NCBI RefSeq assembly: GCF_030696665.1
Contig: NZ_JAUYRV010000040.1
Coordinates: 1 to 64,000, forward strand
Length of the DNA: 64,000 bases
Direction of reading: 5' to 3'
From: Novosphingobium sp.
GTDB lineage: Bacteria; Pseudomonadota; Alphaproteobacteria; Sphingomonadales; Sphingomonadaceae
Shown here one piece after another: positions 1 to 9,366 of this stretch. The position numbers and the translations under genes are program-made. The notes under the pieces were generated by a model. That model had not been told where the DNA came from. It saw only the letters and a program-made list of their open reading frames with translations, and did not search any database. Numbering within the stretch: the first letter of the stretch is position 1; every line of letters starts with the position of its first letter.

Positions 1-3000
1 CCGATGGCGGCCAGCGAAGCCGCATATCCAGCGCCAACGCCCTTGACGGTAACGTTGCCGCCCGCCGTCAGCGTGTTCGCCTGGACAGCGCCCGCACTGG
101 TGACCGTGATATCGCCTGTGGCATCAACCACCTTGGCCGCAACCGAGCCTGCCATGATCGCCGCGTTGCCATTGGCATCGACGAGGTTAGCCGTGAACAA
201 GCCCCCCGCATCGGCCATGAAGTCTGCCGAAAACGCCTCATCAATCGCCGTGCCGTTGACTGACGTCAGCGAAATGTCAGACGACTGCGTGGTGCCACCG
301 TTCAGCGTAGCATTGGCCAGCGAAATCGCATTGCCCGCATCCAGCGTCAGCAGTTCGCCACCGGCATTGTCGTCGTTCGAAGTGACGATGACCGCCGTAG
401 TGCCTTCGATGATCGAACCGCTCGCGCTGTCGATGGTAACCGCGCCACCCGCCGTCTGCGTCTTGGCACCCACGCGGCCAATCGTGATGTTGCCTGTCGC
501 CAGCGCACTGTAGTCCGTACCCGCATCAACCGAGCCGACGGCAATCGTGCCGCCCGTGGTTAGCGCGTCAAGCGTGGTGCTGGTGCCAGACGTTGCCGAG
601 GCTACGTTGATCGCGCCTGCCTTCACGCTGATCGCGCTTCCGGCATTGATCGCAGATCCAGCGGTCCCACCAATCGCTGCAAGCGATGCAGCATAGCCAG
701 CACCCACACCCTTGACGGTGACGTTGCCGCCCGCCGTCAACCTATTCGCCTGAACAGCGCCTGGGGTGGTGGCCGTGAAGTCTGCCGAAAAGGCCTCATC
801 AATCGCCGTCCCGTTGACCGAAGTCAGCGAAATGTCCGAAGACTGCGTGGTGCCGCCGTTCAGTATAGCATTGGCCAGCGAGATTGCGTCGCCCGCATCC
901 AGCGTCAGGAGTTCGGCACCAGCATTGTCATCATTCGACGTCAGCGTGACGCCCGTGGTGCCTTCAATGATCGAACCGGTCGTGCTGTCGATGGTAACTG
1001 CATCGCCCGCTGTCTGCGTCTTGGCGCCAGCGCGGCCAAGCGTGATGTCGCCATCGGCCAACGCGGAATAGCTCGTTCCGGCATCAACCTTGCCCACACT
1101 GATCGTGCCGCCAGCAACCGTCGCGTCCAGCAATGCGCTGGTGCCCGAGTTCACCGTGCCAACGTCAATGGCGAGAGCCTCAAGGCTCACGGCGCCCGCT
1201 GTTGCCTCGGCAGTGCCTGCGGTAAAGGCTGCCGCATGAGTGCCAGTCACACCCGAAACCGTCAGACTTGTACCAGCCTCAACGGCGCCATCTGCGCTTA
1301 TTGCGCCATCGGACCGCAGCGAAATTGATGTTGCAGCAGTAGCCTTGTCCAGCGTCATCGCCCCGGCGAAGGCGCTGATGGAACCGGCAGTTGCCGTAAG
1401 GATTGGCTTGAGCGAACCCGAGCCAATCCTGCTCGCGGGGTTGCCCAAGGTCGAGATCACGATATTGCGTGACGCATTGATCGCCGCAGCATCAACCGCG
1501 CCGGTCGTGATCAGCCGAATGTCCTGATCGGTGCCATTGGTCTTCGCCGTGGCCAGCGCAATATTGGCCGCGTCAATCTGTATGGCGTTGCCAGCGCCGA
1601 CGGTAGAGTTGTCGGCGGTGATCGTGCCCGTGGACGTAAAGGTTCCAGCCAGCGCCGACCCTGTAAACTTGGTCGCATTGGCCGTGCCCAGCGTCACATC
1701 ACTGGTGGTTGAAGTAACCGTTACCGCAGCCGATGGGAGCGTACCACCATCAAGCCGCGCATTGCCCAGCGCAACCGCGTTGTTCGCCGTGACCGAAAGT
1801 GCATCCGTCCCGACACCGTCGGCATTTGAACGCAGCGTCAGCGACGTTGACCCAGTGCCCCGATTAACCGCGCCGAAGGTTGACGTCACGGTGATGCGCC
1901 CGTCGGAAACAATGCTGCTCGCGCCGCTCGCGCCCAGCGCAATATCACCCGCAGCATTGTCGAGATCGGTTTCGACGGTCAGGTTTCCGCCAAGCAGGCC
2001 TGATCCAAGCGCGATGTTGGTCTTGCCCTGAAGCGAACCGGTTGTGCCTGCCCGCAGAGCGCCGACATCAATAGCGTCGGCGGTTACAGTGACCGAACCG
2101 GTGTTGGCCTGCGCCGTGCCCGCCGTGAACGATGCAGCGTAGGCCGTGGTGATGCCATTAGCGAGAAGCGTGTTGCCCGCCTCCACCTTGCCGGTCACCG
2201 CAATTGCGCCATCCGAACGAAGCGTTACGTTCGTGCCTGCTGTTGCCGCTGCAATTGACATCACATCGGCGAAGGCAGTGATGTTGCCCGTGGTCGCGGT
2301 CAGATCGGTGTTGACCGTCAGGCTGGAAACCGGCGCACCGGAACTGCCGATTACGACGGTCCGCTCTGCCGAAAGCACATCAGCCAGTACTGCGCCGCCG
2401 GTCGTCAGGCGCAAATCCTGATCGGTGCCGATAGCCCGCGCAGTCGTCAGCGTAATGCCACCTGCCGCTGTGATCGAAACCGCGTTGCCAGCCGCAGCCG
2501 TACTGTTCCCGCCATTGACCGTGTCATTTGCCGTGAACGTCGTGGCAGCTGTGCCGGTGAATTTTGAAGCGCTGGCCCCACCAATCTCGACGGAGCCGGT
2601 ATCCGAGTCCACCGTGACGGCTGCCGTGCGCGTTGCGCCGCCAGCAAGAGTCGCGTTGCCAAGGGCGATGGCGTTCGCCGCGTTGATCACCAGCGCGGCG
2701 GTGCCAGCATCCATCCGGTTGGAACGGATCGTCACGTCTGTCGCGGTAGAATTGATGGCTGCGCCGGTCGATTCCAGATCGATCGTGCCTCCTGCAAGAA
2801 TCGTCTCGGTTCCGGCGATGCCCAGCGTCAGGTTACCGGTCGCTGCCACATCGATACCGCCATCGGTCTGTATCGTACCGACTGCAACAGTATCCGTTGC
2901 ACCTGTGCCCGAGCGCACCAGCACATCACCCGTAGCGGTGATACGCGCTGCTGTGGCGCTGGCGTTGGACCGGACACTAACGCCGCCATTAAGGCCCGTG

Positions 3001-4022
3001 GCCGAAAGCAGCCCCTGACTGTCGATATTCGCAGCAGCCACCGGATCAAGGGCATTGATCGGATCGGAGGACGTGGTCAGCGTAACACCGCCGTTGTCGG
3101 CAGACGCAATCAGCCTGCCGCCGGTATCTACCTGCAACAGTGTGCTCAGCGTGTTCGTCGCGTTCGATGCCGCAACCACGATGTTGCGCCCGTTGACCTC
3201 GCCGGTGCCAAGCACCTGCACGCCGCCCATTTCGGTGCCAGCCAGAATGTTGAAGCTGATCGGGCTACCGGTCGTTGGCGTGAAGCTGACATCGCTTGCC
3301 GCGACAATCAGCACTTCGCCATTGGCGTCAACGTCCTTACCGATGTTGATTTGCTCACCCAGCAGGACGAGCGAGCCTTCGGTAGCAATCGTCCCCGCGC
3401 CGGGAACAAGCTTTATTTCCATTGCGGTCAACGGGTTGCCATCAACGTCATTTTTGAGGCCGAGTGCCTCACCCAGCCCCAAAGTCTTGCGCTGGAGCCT
3501 GACTGAAGTGCCGCTGAAAGCATCGCTGCCATCTTCGGCTCCGATGAAATCAAGCGAAGACACCACAAGGCTGCCGCCGCTGAACGCCCCGGTCGGACCG
3601 AAAGTAATTCCCGACGGGTTGATCAGCCACACAGAGATGTTGTTGTTGCCGCCGTTTGAGGCGTTGACCGCCCCATTGATATAGGACGGGAAGAAAGTCT
3701 GCGTGCCCGATACGTCCATGCCGATCACGCGGTTAACGACCGTAATCGGCGTAGCGTCGGTCACCGCCGCAGCCGTCGAGACGAAGTTCACCGTGTTCCC
3801 AGCATCAACCGAGAAGGTATTCCAGTTTATGACCCGGTTGGCTGCCAGCGCATCCACCGTCAGGGTGTTACCAACTGTGCTGACGTTCGCTCCGCCGGCA
3901 TTTGCCAGTTCCGGCAGCGCTTGCCCGAATGCCGTATGCGCAAGGAAAACAGAGGAAATGCAGGTTGCGATGCCGGTGCCGAGGCGGAGGGCACGACGCT
4001 TGCCGTTGATGGCGTTGTTCAT
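1..4022 (-). CDS. TpsA-type secreted exoprotein (filamentous haemagglutinin-like), C-terminus outside window
   Basis: One minus-strand frame stays open from an ATG at 4022 to the left edge, giving at least 1,340 residues; I read the frame codon by codon and saw no stop. The N-terminus (MNNAINGKRRALRLGTG) leads into a hydrophobic export signal ending near AHTAFGQA. Residues about 45-150 match the TPS secretion domain of haemagglutinin-like exoproteins: a VINWNTFSV motif is followed by an INPSGITFG motif, the counterpart of the NPNGI motif of FhaA. The rest is Gly/Ala/Thr/Asn/Asp-rich, low in Cys and full of internal repeats, as expected of a beta-helical filament. Its outer-membrane partner is encoded just upstream, with 20 bases between the genes. 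The protein is probably an adhesin or biofilm factor; its ligand cannot be told. Confidence 0.9.
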   Translation of the reverse strand, partial: MNNAINGKRRALRLGTGIATCISSVFLAHTAFGQALPELANAGGANVSTVGNTLTVDALAANRVINWNTFSVDAGNTVNFVSTAAAVTDATPITVVNRVIGMDVSGTQTFFPSYINGAVNASNGGNNNISVWLINPSGITFGPTGAFSGGSLVVSSLDFIGAEDGSDAFSGTSVRLQRKTLGLGEALGLKNDVDGNPLTAMEIKLVPGAGTIATEGSLVLLGEQINIGKDVDANGEVLIVAASDVSFTPTTGSPISFNILAGTEMGGVQVLGTGEVNGRNIVVAASNATNTLSTLLQVDTGGRLIASADNGGVTLTTSSDPINALDPVAAANIDSQGLLSATGLNGGVSVRSNASATAARITATGDVLVRSGTGATDTVAVGTIQTDGGIDVAATGNLTLGIAGTETILAGGTIDLESTGAAINSTATDVTIRSNRMDAGTAALVINAANAIALGNATLAGGATRTAAVTVDSDTGSVEIGGASASKFTGTAATTFTANDTVNGGNSTAAAGNAVSITAAGGITLTTARAIGTDQDLRLTTGGAVLADVLSAERTVVIGSSGAPVSSLTVNTDLTATTGNITAFADVMSIAAATAGTNVTLRSDGAIAVTGKVEAGNTLLANGITTAYAASFTAGTAQANTGSVTVTADAIDVGALRAGTTGSLQGKTNIALGSGLLGGNLTVETDLDNAAGDIALGASGASSIVSDGRITVTSTFGAVNRGTGSTSLTLRSNADGVGTDALSVTANNAVALGNARLDGGTLPSAAVTVTSTTSDVTLGTANATKFTGSALAGTFTSTGTITADNSTVGAGNAIQIDAANIALATAKTNGTDQDIRLITTGAVDAAAINASRNIVISTLGNPASRIGSGSLKPILTATAGSISAFAGAMTLDKATAATSISLRSDGAISADGAVEAGTSLTVSGVTGTHAAAFTAGTAEATAGAVSLEALAIDVGTVNSGTSALLDATVAGGTISVGKVDAGTSYSALADGDITLGRAGAKTQTAGDAVTIDSTTGSIIEGTTGVTLTSNDDNAGAELLTLDAGDAISLANAILNGGTTQSSDISLTSVNGTAIDEAFSADFTATTPGAVQANRLTAGGNVTVKGVGAGYAASLAAIGGTAGSAINAGSAISVKAGAINVASATSGTSTTLDALTTGGTIAVGSVDAGTDYSALATGNITIGRVGAKTQTAGGAVTIDSASGSIIEGTTAVIVTSNDDNAGGELLTLDAGNAISLANATLNGGTTQSSDISLTSVNGTAIDEAFSADFMADAGGLFTANLVDANGNAAIMAGSVAAKVVDATGDITVTSAGAVQANTLTAGGNVTVKGVGAGYAASLAAI
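3..1071 (-). repeat. Long imperfect repeats inside the TpsA gene
   Basis: Two stretches repeat almost exactly in the protein frame. The segment at 671-761 (encoding NVTVKGVGAGYAAS) recurs at 2-91, an offset of 669 bases. The segment from about 776 onward (encoding SLTSVNGTAIDEAFSADF) recurs from about 227, an offset of 549 bases. The 120-base difference means that one copy carries an extra 40 residues. A further repeat pair lies at about 1500-1568 and 2394-2462, marked by GTDQD(I/L)RL, with an 894-base offset. All offsets are multiples of three, which keeps the frame. Confidence 0.8.
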
Positions 4023-4042
4023 CGATTTAACTCCCCGGACTA

Positions 4043-5776
4043 TCACAGGCTGAATGGAACGAACTGGAACGTCAGCGACACAAGCACCCGATCTTCGGGA
4101 CGCTTTGCGAAGGCGCCGGTCAGCAGCGGTTTATCCAGCGCATGGGTATAAGTGACATCAAGGCGGATCGCCTGCGCCAACGACAGGCGCGCACCACCGC
4201 CAAGCGAGGCGATATAGCGCTCCTTCTCGGACGCGTTAGGTCCGATGTTCCACAGCTTTACGCCTTCATAAAAGCCGTAGACCTGCCCCTTCACCTTCTC
4301 GTCGAGCTTGAAGTTCAGGCGCGGCTCGATCACGAAACCGACAGCACGATCCCCGGTATTCGCACCCGGATCATAGCCTCGACCGATGGTAAAGTTGCCA
4401 ATGGCGTAAGTGTCGTAGTTCAGCAGTGCGCGGTTGGCCCACTGGCCATTGACCTTGCCCGACAGCTCGAACACCGGCCCGGCCTTGTAGAATCCTTCGA
4501 TGCTGCCGCGCACAACAGTAGCCAGCGCGCTGCCATCGGTACGGGAAATCCCGAAGCCGCCTACAGGGACGTTGTCGCGGGATGCCCCGAACACGTCAAT
4601 GCCGCGGCGCAGTTCGAGCGAACTTGAAACGCCGGCGATCTGCTCGCCTGCCACGCTCAATTTGGCCCTCGAACCATCAACGCGCAGAAAAAGTGTGGAA
4701 ATACGGTCACGCGAAAGCGGGCTGGAAGGCAGGCCCGGCTGGAAAAAGCGCGAACGTTGCTGCGAATATTCAAACCCGCCGGTCAGCTTCACGCGGTCAG
4801 TCACGGTGCGCACCAATGGGTGCGAAAACGCCAGTCCGCCAACGAGCGAAACGGTGCGCTGGTCAAGCGAAAGCAAGTCTGGCCGTGCTTCGGCGATGGT
4901 CGCGCGCAGGTCCATCGTGGTCCCCGCGCTGTTCAGAATCATGGAATGGCGCAGCGCCGCGATGCGCTGCTCCTTGAAATCAAACGTGCTCTGGCCGGTC
5001 AACGTCGTGATGTCGCCCTGCCCGGTCAGGCCGTAGAATTCGGCATGGACCAGCCCAGTTTCGCGACCGAGGAAATCGGCATTGTAGTTCTGCAGATTGG
5101 CCAGCAAAGAGAATGACCGGAACGAGACCGAAAGTTCACCGATGAGATCGCCGGGACGGCCACTCGCCGGGCTTAGCGCCAATTCGACTGACAAACCCGG
5201 AATGTCGTTGGCCAGCAAAAGAATGCGCTCGGCTTCCGCTTCGTTCAGCGGGTCAAGGTCCTTAAGCCGCTCGATCCGCCGCTGCAGGAGCGCTTCATAC
5301 GGCCCGACATCGCCGCGCACGCGCATCTCCACGATTCGCCCGGACACGACCTCAAGCTTGAGCACGCCCGAATCGATCCGCTGCTGCGGCACCTGCACGC
5401 TGGCAACATAGCGCGCGGCGCGCAGGCGGGCCTGAACTTCGTCACGCAGATCGCAGACCTGCCGAATCGGCTGTTCGCCGCCTGCCGGGCTGATGCCGCC
5501 CAACAGTTGCATGATCTCGCCAGAAAGCGGGACGCCACCGGGCGCGGTAATCTCTACGCTGGTGATCGTTGTGCGAATATCGCTGGTGGCTAGCGGGCAT
5601 GGCCCCGGCTCTACGCCCTCGGATCGCACTGTCGCAGTGGCTTGGGGCGTCTCGGGCTTGCTGACTGGCAGATCAAGCTGATCTCTGGTCTGCACAGCCT
5701 GCTGCGCTTGGGCAGCAGTTGCAGAGATACCAATAGCAGCGACGCCAGCAACCGTGGCGAACAAAGGCTTCTTCAA
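4043..5776 (-). CDS. TpsB outer-membrane transporter (ShlB/FhaC/HecB family)
   Basis: This is the outer-membrane pore that exports the adjacent TpsA protein. I place the start at a TTG at 5776, preceded by AGGGGG at good spacing, which puts a clean signal peptide (MKKPLFATVAGVAAIGI, cleavage near AAQA) at the N-terminus and gives 577 residues. The same frame opens 14 codons earlier, at 5818. After a proline-rich linker comes a POTRA-type region (roughly residues 70-200, with REVCDLRDEVQARL-like and VLKLEVVSGRI segments), then a C-terminal beta-barrel ending in the aromatic VSLTFQFVPFSL, typical of outer-membrane proteins. About 560-590 residues is the usual family length. The gene is promoter-proximal to tpsA, so the two are probably co-transcribed. 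Confidence 0.9.
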   Translation of the reverse strand: MKKPLFATVAGVAAIGISATAAQAQQAVQTRDQLDLPVSKPETPQATATVRSEGVEPGPCPLATSDIRTTITSVEITAPGGVPLSGEIMQLLGGISPAGGEQPIRQVCDLRDEVQARLRAARYVASVQVPQQRIDSGVLKLEVVSGRIVEMRVRGDVGPYEALLQRRIERLKDLDPLNEAEAERILLLANDIPGLSVELALSPASGRPGDLIGELSVSFRSFSLLANLQNYNADFLGRETGLVHAEFYGLTGQGDITTLTGQSTFDFKEQRIAALRHSMILNSAGTTMDLRATIAEARPDLLSLDQRTVSLVGGLAFSHPLVRTVTDRVKLTGGFEYSQQRSRFFQPGLPSSPLSRDRISTLFLRVDGSRAKLSVAGEQIAGVSSSLELRRGIDVFGASRDNVPVGGFGISRTDGSALATVVRGSIEGFYKAGPVFELSGKVNGQWANRALLNYDTYAIGNFTIGRGYDPGANTGDRAVGFVIEPRLNFKLDEKVKGQVYGFYEGVKLWNIGPNASEKERYIASLGGGARLSLAQAIRLDVTYTHALDKPLLTGAFAKRPEDRVLVSLTFQFVPFSL

Positions 5777-6108
5777 TTCCGTGCCCCCTGGAATACGCTT
5801 TCCCGGCGGCAAATGCATACCGCCTTCGAAACTTCCTTGTGCGACCCGAAATTGTTTTTGTTATGGTTGTTACCTGCCTCAGCGCCAATTTGGAGTCAAC
5901 GTGTGTTAACCTTTTTGGCACCGAGCTGAAGCGTACGCTTTGACGCATCGCTTCGGCTAATCCCTTAGCATCCGCAAACGCCCGATAATGTGACACAGCA
6001 CACCCGCCTTCTCGCACGGCTTCCGCTGTGACTACAGTAAACGCAGCAACGGCCGGACTTCCGCCCGACCGTTGCAATCTGATCCAGTTTGGTTTTAGCT
6101 TCGCATGG
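5777..6108. other. Intergenic region upstream of the two-partner secretion operon
   Basis: This stretch of about 330 bases separates tpsB from rpoH. It holds an AT-rich patch at about 5845-5925, where the tpsB promoter probably lies, and the rpoH hairpin at 6046-6075. No convincing gene, RNA or consensus promoter was seen. Confidence 0.5.
6046..6075 (-). terminator. Hairpin after rpoH
   Basis: An inverted repeat with GCAACGG and CCGTTGC arms around a GC-rich core lies 34 bases beyond the rpoH stop. The T-run after it is weak, so termination here is an inference from position and shape. Confidence 0.5.
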
Positions 6109-7008
6109 TCACGCTGGCAGCAGCTTGCGCTCCACCGCAATCCGCTGAATCGCCTTCTGCAACTTTTCAAACGCCCGCACTTCGATCTGGCGCACGCGTT
6201 CACGGCTGACACTGTAAACCTGCGAAAGTTCTTCCAGCGTCTTGGGATCGTCAACGAGACGGCGGTCGGTCAGAATGTGCCGCTCGCGCTCGTTCAGGCT
6301 GTCCATCGCCTCGACCAGCAGTTGATGGCGATAACTCGCTTCCTCAGCATCGGCCACGGTCTCGTCCTGCAAAGGACGATCATCGGTCAGCCAGTCCTGC
6401 CAAGAACCCTCGCCATCTTCGCGCATGGAGACGTTGAGCGAAGCATCGCCGCCCATCATCATGCGCCGGTTCATGTTGATCACTTCCTGTTCGGGCACGC
6501 CCAAGTCAGTCGCGATCTTTTTCACGTCATCGGGATGAAGGTCCGAATCCTCGAACGCCTCAAGGTTCTTCTTCATGCGGCGCAGGTTGAAGAACAGCTT
6601 CTTTTGCGCTGCGGTCGTGCCCATTTTCACAAGCGACCAGCTGCGAAGGATAAACTCCTGCATCGAAGCCTTGATCCACCACATGGCGTAAGTGGCCAGA
6701 CGGAAACCGCGATCCGGCTCAAACTTCTTTACGCCCTGCATCAGGCCGATATTGCCTTCGGAAATCAGCTCACTCACCGGCAGGCCATACCCGCGATAGC
6801 CCATCGCGATCTTGGCCACGAGCCGCAGATGGCTCGTCACCAGTTGCGCGGCAGCTTCGGGATCCTGATGTTCCTGAAAGCGCTTGGCGAGCATGTATTC
6901 CTGCTCAGCCGTCAGCACGGGGAACTTGCGGATTTCCGATAAATAGCGGTTAAGGCTGGGTTCCCCGCCCAAGGCAGGTACGCTAACCTTCTTGCTTCCC
7001 TCACTCAC
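6109..7008 (-). CDS. rpoH: RNA polymerase heat-shock sigma factor RpoH (sigma-32)
   Basis: The protein directs RNA polymerase to heat-shock promoters. Region 2 is clear: LRLVAKIAMGYRGYGLPVSE, then EGNIGLMQGVKKFEPDRGFR and ATYAMWWIKASMQEFILRSW. The RpoH-box segment QKKLFFNLRRMKK, typical of sigma-32 and absent from RpoD, follows at once. Region 4 ends with the helix-turn-helix VYSVSRERVRQIEVRAFEKL. The GTG at 7008, with an AAGGA element about nine bases upstream, gives 299 residues, the normal family size. A TTG eleven codons earlier, at 7041, is also in frame. The gene stands alone, with rluD upstream on the same strand. Confidence 0.95.
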   Translation of the reverse strand: MSEGSKKVSVPALGGEPSLNRYLSEIRKFPVLTAEQEYMLAKRFQEHQDPEAAAQLVTSHLRLVAKIAMGYRGYGLPVSELISEGNIGLMQGVKKFEPDRGFRLATYAMWWIKASMQEFILRSWSLVKMGTTAAQKKLFFNLRRMKKNLEAFEDSDLHPDDVKKIATDLGVPEQEVINMNRRMMMGGDASLNVSMREDGEGSWQDWLTDDRPLQDETVADAEEASYRHQLLVEAMDSLNERERHILTDRRLVDDPKTLEELSQVYSVSRERVRQIEVRAFEKLQKAIQRIAVERKLLPA

Positions 7009-7142
7009 CTGAACACGTCCTTTCCTTGCGTCGGCTCCCAATGATCGGCCCCCTGATGGGCGACCGACGGCGGGACCACACTGTGCGGAGTCGCTTAGAG
7101 ATATTAGGGCCGACTCCAGAACCTGTCTTCAAACATCCGCTA

Positions 7143-8120
7143 TTACAGCAGAGCCTTAATCTTTGCATCCTGACCTTCAGCGCACAGTTCGACGATGAGT
7201 TCCCGCATATCGACGGGCGTCGTGCTGGTGAAGTGGTGCGCCTTGCCGCTGACGGGGTGAATAAACCCCAATTCCGCCGCGTGCAGCGCCTGCCGCTGAA
7301 ATCCCAGCCGCCCCAGCAGCGGCCGTAGCTTTGAAGGTGTCCGTCCATAAACTGGATCACCCAGTAGTGGATGGCCAATTGACGCAAGGTGAACACGGAC
7401 CTGGTGGGTTCTCCCCGTCTCAAGCCGACACTCCACCAACGCCGCACCCTCAAGCGCTGCCAACGTCCGGTAATGCGTCACCGCATGCTTGCCGCGCCCA
7501 TCTTCAACCAGTGCCATCTTCTTGCGATCATGGCTGGACCGCGCAATCGCCCCGCGCACCGTGCCTGCCACTGGCACCGGCAACCCGGCCGTCACGCACT
7601 TGTAAGCGCGCACGATCGAATGATCGGCAAACTGCTTGGCCAGCCCCTCATGCGCCACATCGGTCTTGGCCACGATCAGCAGCCCGGACGTGTCCTTGTC
7701 GATCCGATGCACGATCCCCGGCCGCGCCACCCCGCCAATGCCCGATAGCTGCCCCCGGCAATGGTGCAGCAGCGCGTTGACCAAAGTCCCGTCCGCATTG
7801 CCCGCCGCCGGATGCACCACCATTCCCGCAGGCTTGTCCACCACGATCAACGCCTCATCCTCATAGACGACCACCAGCGGAATATCCTGCGCCACTGCAT
7901 AAGACGGCGCGGCCTCAGGAATGGAAATTGTAAACGCCACACCCGCAGGCGGTTTGGCCGAAGCATTGGCAGCCCGCACACCGCCAATGGCAACACGCCC
8001 CTCACCCAGCAACGCCTTCACCCGCTCACGAGAAAGCCCGCTCGCCTCGGCCACCGCCTTGTCAAGCCGCAACCCGCCGGGCGGGATCACTCCGGAAATT
8101 ATGTTGTCAGATGCCCCCAT
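7143..8120 (-). CDS. rluD: RluA/RluD-family 23S rRNA pseudouridine synthase
   Basis: The protein isomerises uridine to pseudouridine in 23S rRNA. An S4-like RNA-binding segment (LRLDKAVAEASGLSRERVKA) lies at about residues 15-60. The catalytic domain carries the family signature HRIDKDTSGLLIVAK, whose aspartate is the catalytic residue, and later ECRLETGRTHQVRVHLASIG and GHPLLGDPVYG. The 325-residue length and the S4 domain fit RluD better than RluA, so the exact target (positions 1911/1915/1917 in E. coli numbering) is inferred by family. The start overlaps the end of the broken gene upstream by 14 bases. Confidence 0.9.
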   Translation of the reverse strand: MGASDNIISGVIPPGGLRLDKAVAEASGLSRERVKALLGEGRVAIGGVRAANASAKPPAGVAFTISIPEAAPSYAVAQDIPLVVVYEDEALIVVDKPAGMVVHPAAGNADGTLVNALLHHCRGQLSGIGGVARPGIVHRIDKDTSGLLIVAKTDVAHEGLAKQFADHSIVRAYKCVTAGLPVPVAGTVRGAIARSSHDRKKMALVEDGRGKHAVTHYRTLAALEGAALVECRLETGRTHQVRVHLASIGHPLLGDPVYGRTPSKLRPLLGRLGFQRQALHAAELGFIHPVSGKAHHFTSTTPVDMRELIVELCAEGQDAKIKALL

Positions 8121-8619
8121 TATGCACGGGATATGGGGCGTTCGTGTGTGACAGACAAGACCGGGGAACCACCGGCATCAAAGATGTGGCCGTTTCGCCG
8201 TCTCTCGGTAGCGGCCAAAAAAAGTAGTTCGAACCGCTATCTAATCGCATTGGACTTTGCTTGATATCGTCAACGGTCGGCATACCCATCAGCGACAATT
8301 GGATTCTACCGTCAACGCACGACAGTCGATAAATCAACGCGCGGTCAGCCAACTCCAGCGTGCTAGCCTTGAATTTCATTGTACGTGTCCGGGATGTATA
8401 AGTCTTTACGGCATAACGTAGACCGTCTGCACCAAGGACATCCCAACCGCGCTGATTAATTGCTGTTGCGCGCTCCCCGCCTAAAAATAAGGTCGCGCTA
8501 TACTCCCCGATAATACTGGTGTTGGCGCGCAGTTCTTGTAGAGATTCTCAATACGCAATGGACTTTTCAAGCAACTTTATATGGAGCGCGAGAAGTTCCC
8601 GCATCTCGTCGTTACTCAT
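8107..8619 (-). pseudogene. Gene interrupted by an in-frame TGA (DUF6998-like)
   Basis: A good ribosome site (AGAGGA) precedes an ATG at 8619, and 23 codons (MSNDEMRELLALHIKLLEKS...) follow before a TGA at 8548-8550. The same frame then continues without another stop to 8107, for about 146 more residues (ESLQELRANTSIIGEYSATL..., GWDVLGADGLRYAVKTYTSR). Read through the stop, the protein has the layout I recall for the DUF6998 family: a short N-terminal helix, a GEYxxxL motif and a D-x-D-G-xRYxxK core, a nuclease-like fold. The first ATG after the stop (8379) would lose the core, so the gene is probably dead. A sequencing error or stop readthrough is possible. Confidence 0.7.
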
Positions 8620-8690
8620 TCGCAAGTCCTCTGATTTACAAGGAGATCATACCCACTTTGTGAATCTGTCCCAAAAAACCAAACACACCC

Positions 8691-8993
8691 TTACATGCGC
8701 TGCGCCGACTTTCTCAACAAAGCCTCCAAATCGCGCGCTGCATGTAGGACACGGGCAATGCCGATGGGGCGCATCGTCGGCGTATAAACAATCAAGTACG
8801 AAAACACCGGCCAGAACCGCACATCTTCGTCGGTCAGGTCATCACGACGATGTCCTGAACCCGGTGTGGACGCCAGAAAACGCAGCGCCTTTGAGAGTTT
8901 TCCCATCACATGGCGCGCCATCTGCACCCCGGCTTCTTCCAGGCAATAGTCGCGGATTTGCACGATGTCCCGCTCCGCCTCAGGCGAAAGCAC
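8691..8993 (-). CDS. parE: ParE/RelE-family toxin
   Basis: This is a small basic protein of about 100 residues with the ParE layout: LSPEAERDIVQIRDYCLEEA at the N-terminus, a central LRFLASTPGSGHRRDDL and a C-terminal IARVLHAARDLEALL strand-helix. ParE toxins act on DNA gyrase. The antitoxin gene lies directly upstream with 14 bases between, the usual order. I used a GTG start at 8993. The family normally has a few residues before LSPEAE, and that region also reads SYVLSPEA, so the true start may lie a few codons upstream at a non-standard codon. Confidence 0.85.
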   Translation of the reverse strand: MLSPEAERDIVQIRDYCLEEAGVQMARHVMGKLSKALRFLASTPGSGHRRDDLTDEDVRFWPVFSYLIVYTPTMRPIGIARVLHAARDLEALLRKSAQRM

Positions 8994-9007
8994 ATAGCTG
9001 TCGGCAA

Positions 9008-9274
9008 CTATCGGTCGCGGTGCTCGATTGCGGCCAGATCAGCGTCAATCTTTGCCATAAACGCCTCACCGTCACTGCCCTGCCCGGCGCGCAACGATTC
9101 CATCCCGGCGGCAATCTTTTCACGCATGGACGCCTTGTGCAGTTCCTGCACCTGATCGCGCTCTTCCATCAACCGCAGCGCCTCGCGCACAACTTCACTG
9201 GCCGATGTGTAGCGTCCGTTGCTGACCTTCCGATGGATCAGTGATTCCAGTTCGGGTGTCAGGCTCACATTCAT
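9008..9274 (-). CDS. parD: ParD-family antitoxin (ribbon-helix-helix)
   Basis: The 88-residue protein begins MNVSLTPELESLIHRKVSNG and continues YTSASEVVREALRLMEERD, the classic ParD N-terminal DNA-binding ribbon-helix-helix. The acidic C-terminal half would wrap the toxin. The ATG at 9274 follows AGGAG at eight bases, better than the first in-frame codon at 9295. ParD proteins neutralise the toxin and repress their own operon. The pair lies beside a broken gene and an AT-richer stretch, consistent with a mobile or recently acquired patch. Confidence 0.9.
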   Translation of the reverse strand: MNVSLTPELESLIHRKVSNGRYTSASEVVREALRLMEERDQVQELHKASMREKIAAGMESLRAGQGSDGEAFMAKIDADLAAIEHRDR

Positions 9275-9366
9275 GGCAAAACTCCTGTAGAGCAAAACTC
9301 CCTACCAGAAATAACGAAAAATAGTAAAGTTCGCTATTGAAGCGTGCCGAAGCCCACCCCTCAACC

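Noticed and set aside
4..3684. Several long plus-strand open frames rich in Ala, Val, Pro and Ser
   Set aside because: They are the antisense of the TpsA frame on the minus strand, whose own frame is open throughout and gives a recognisable exoprotein with a signal peptide.
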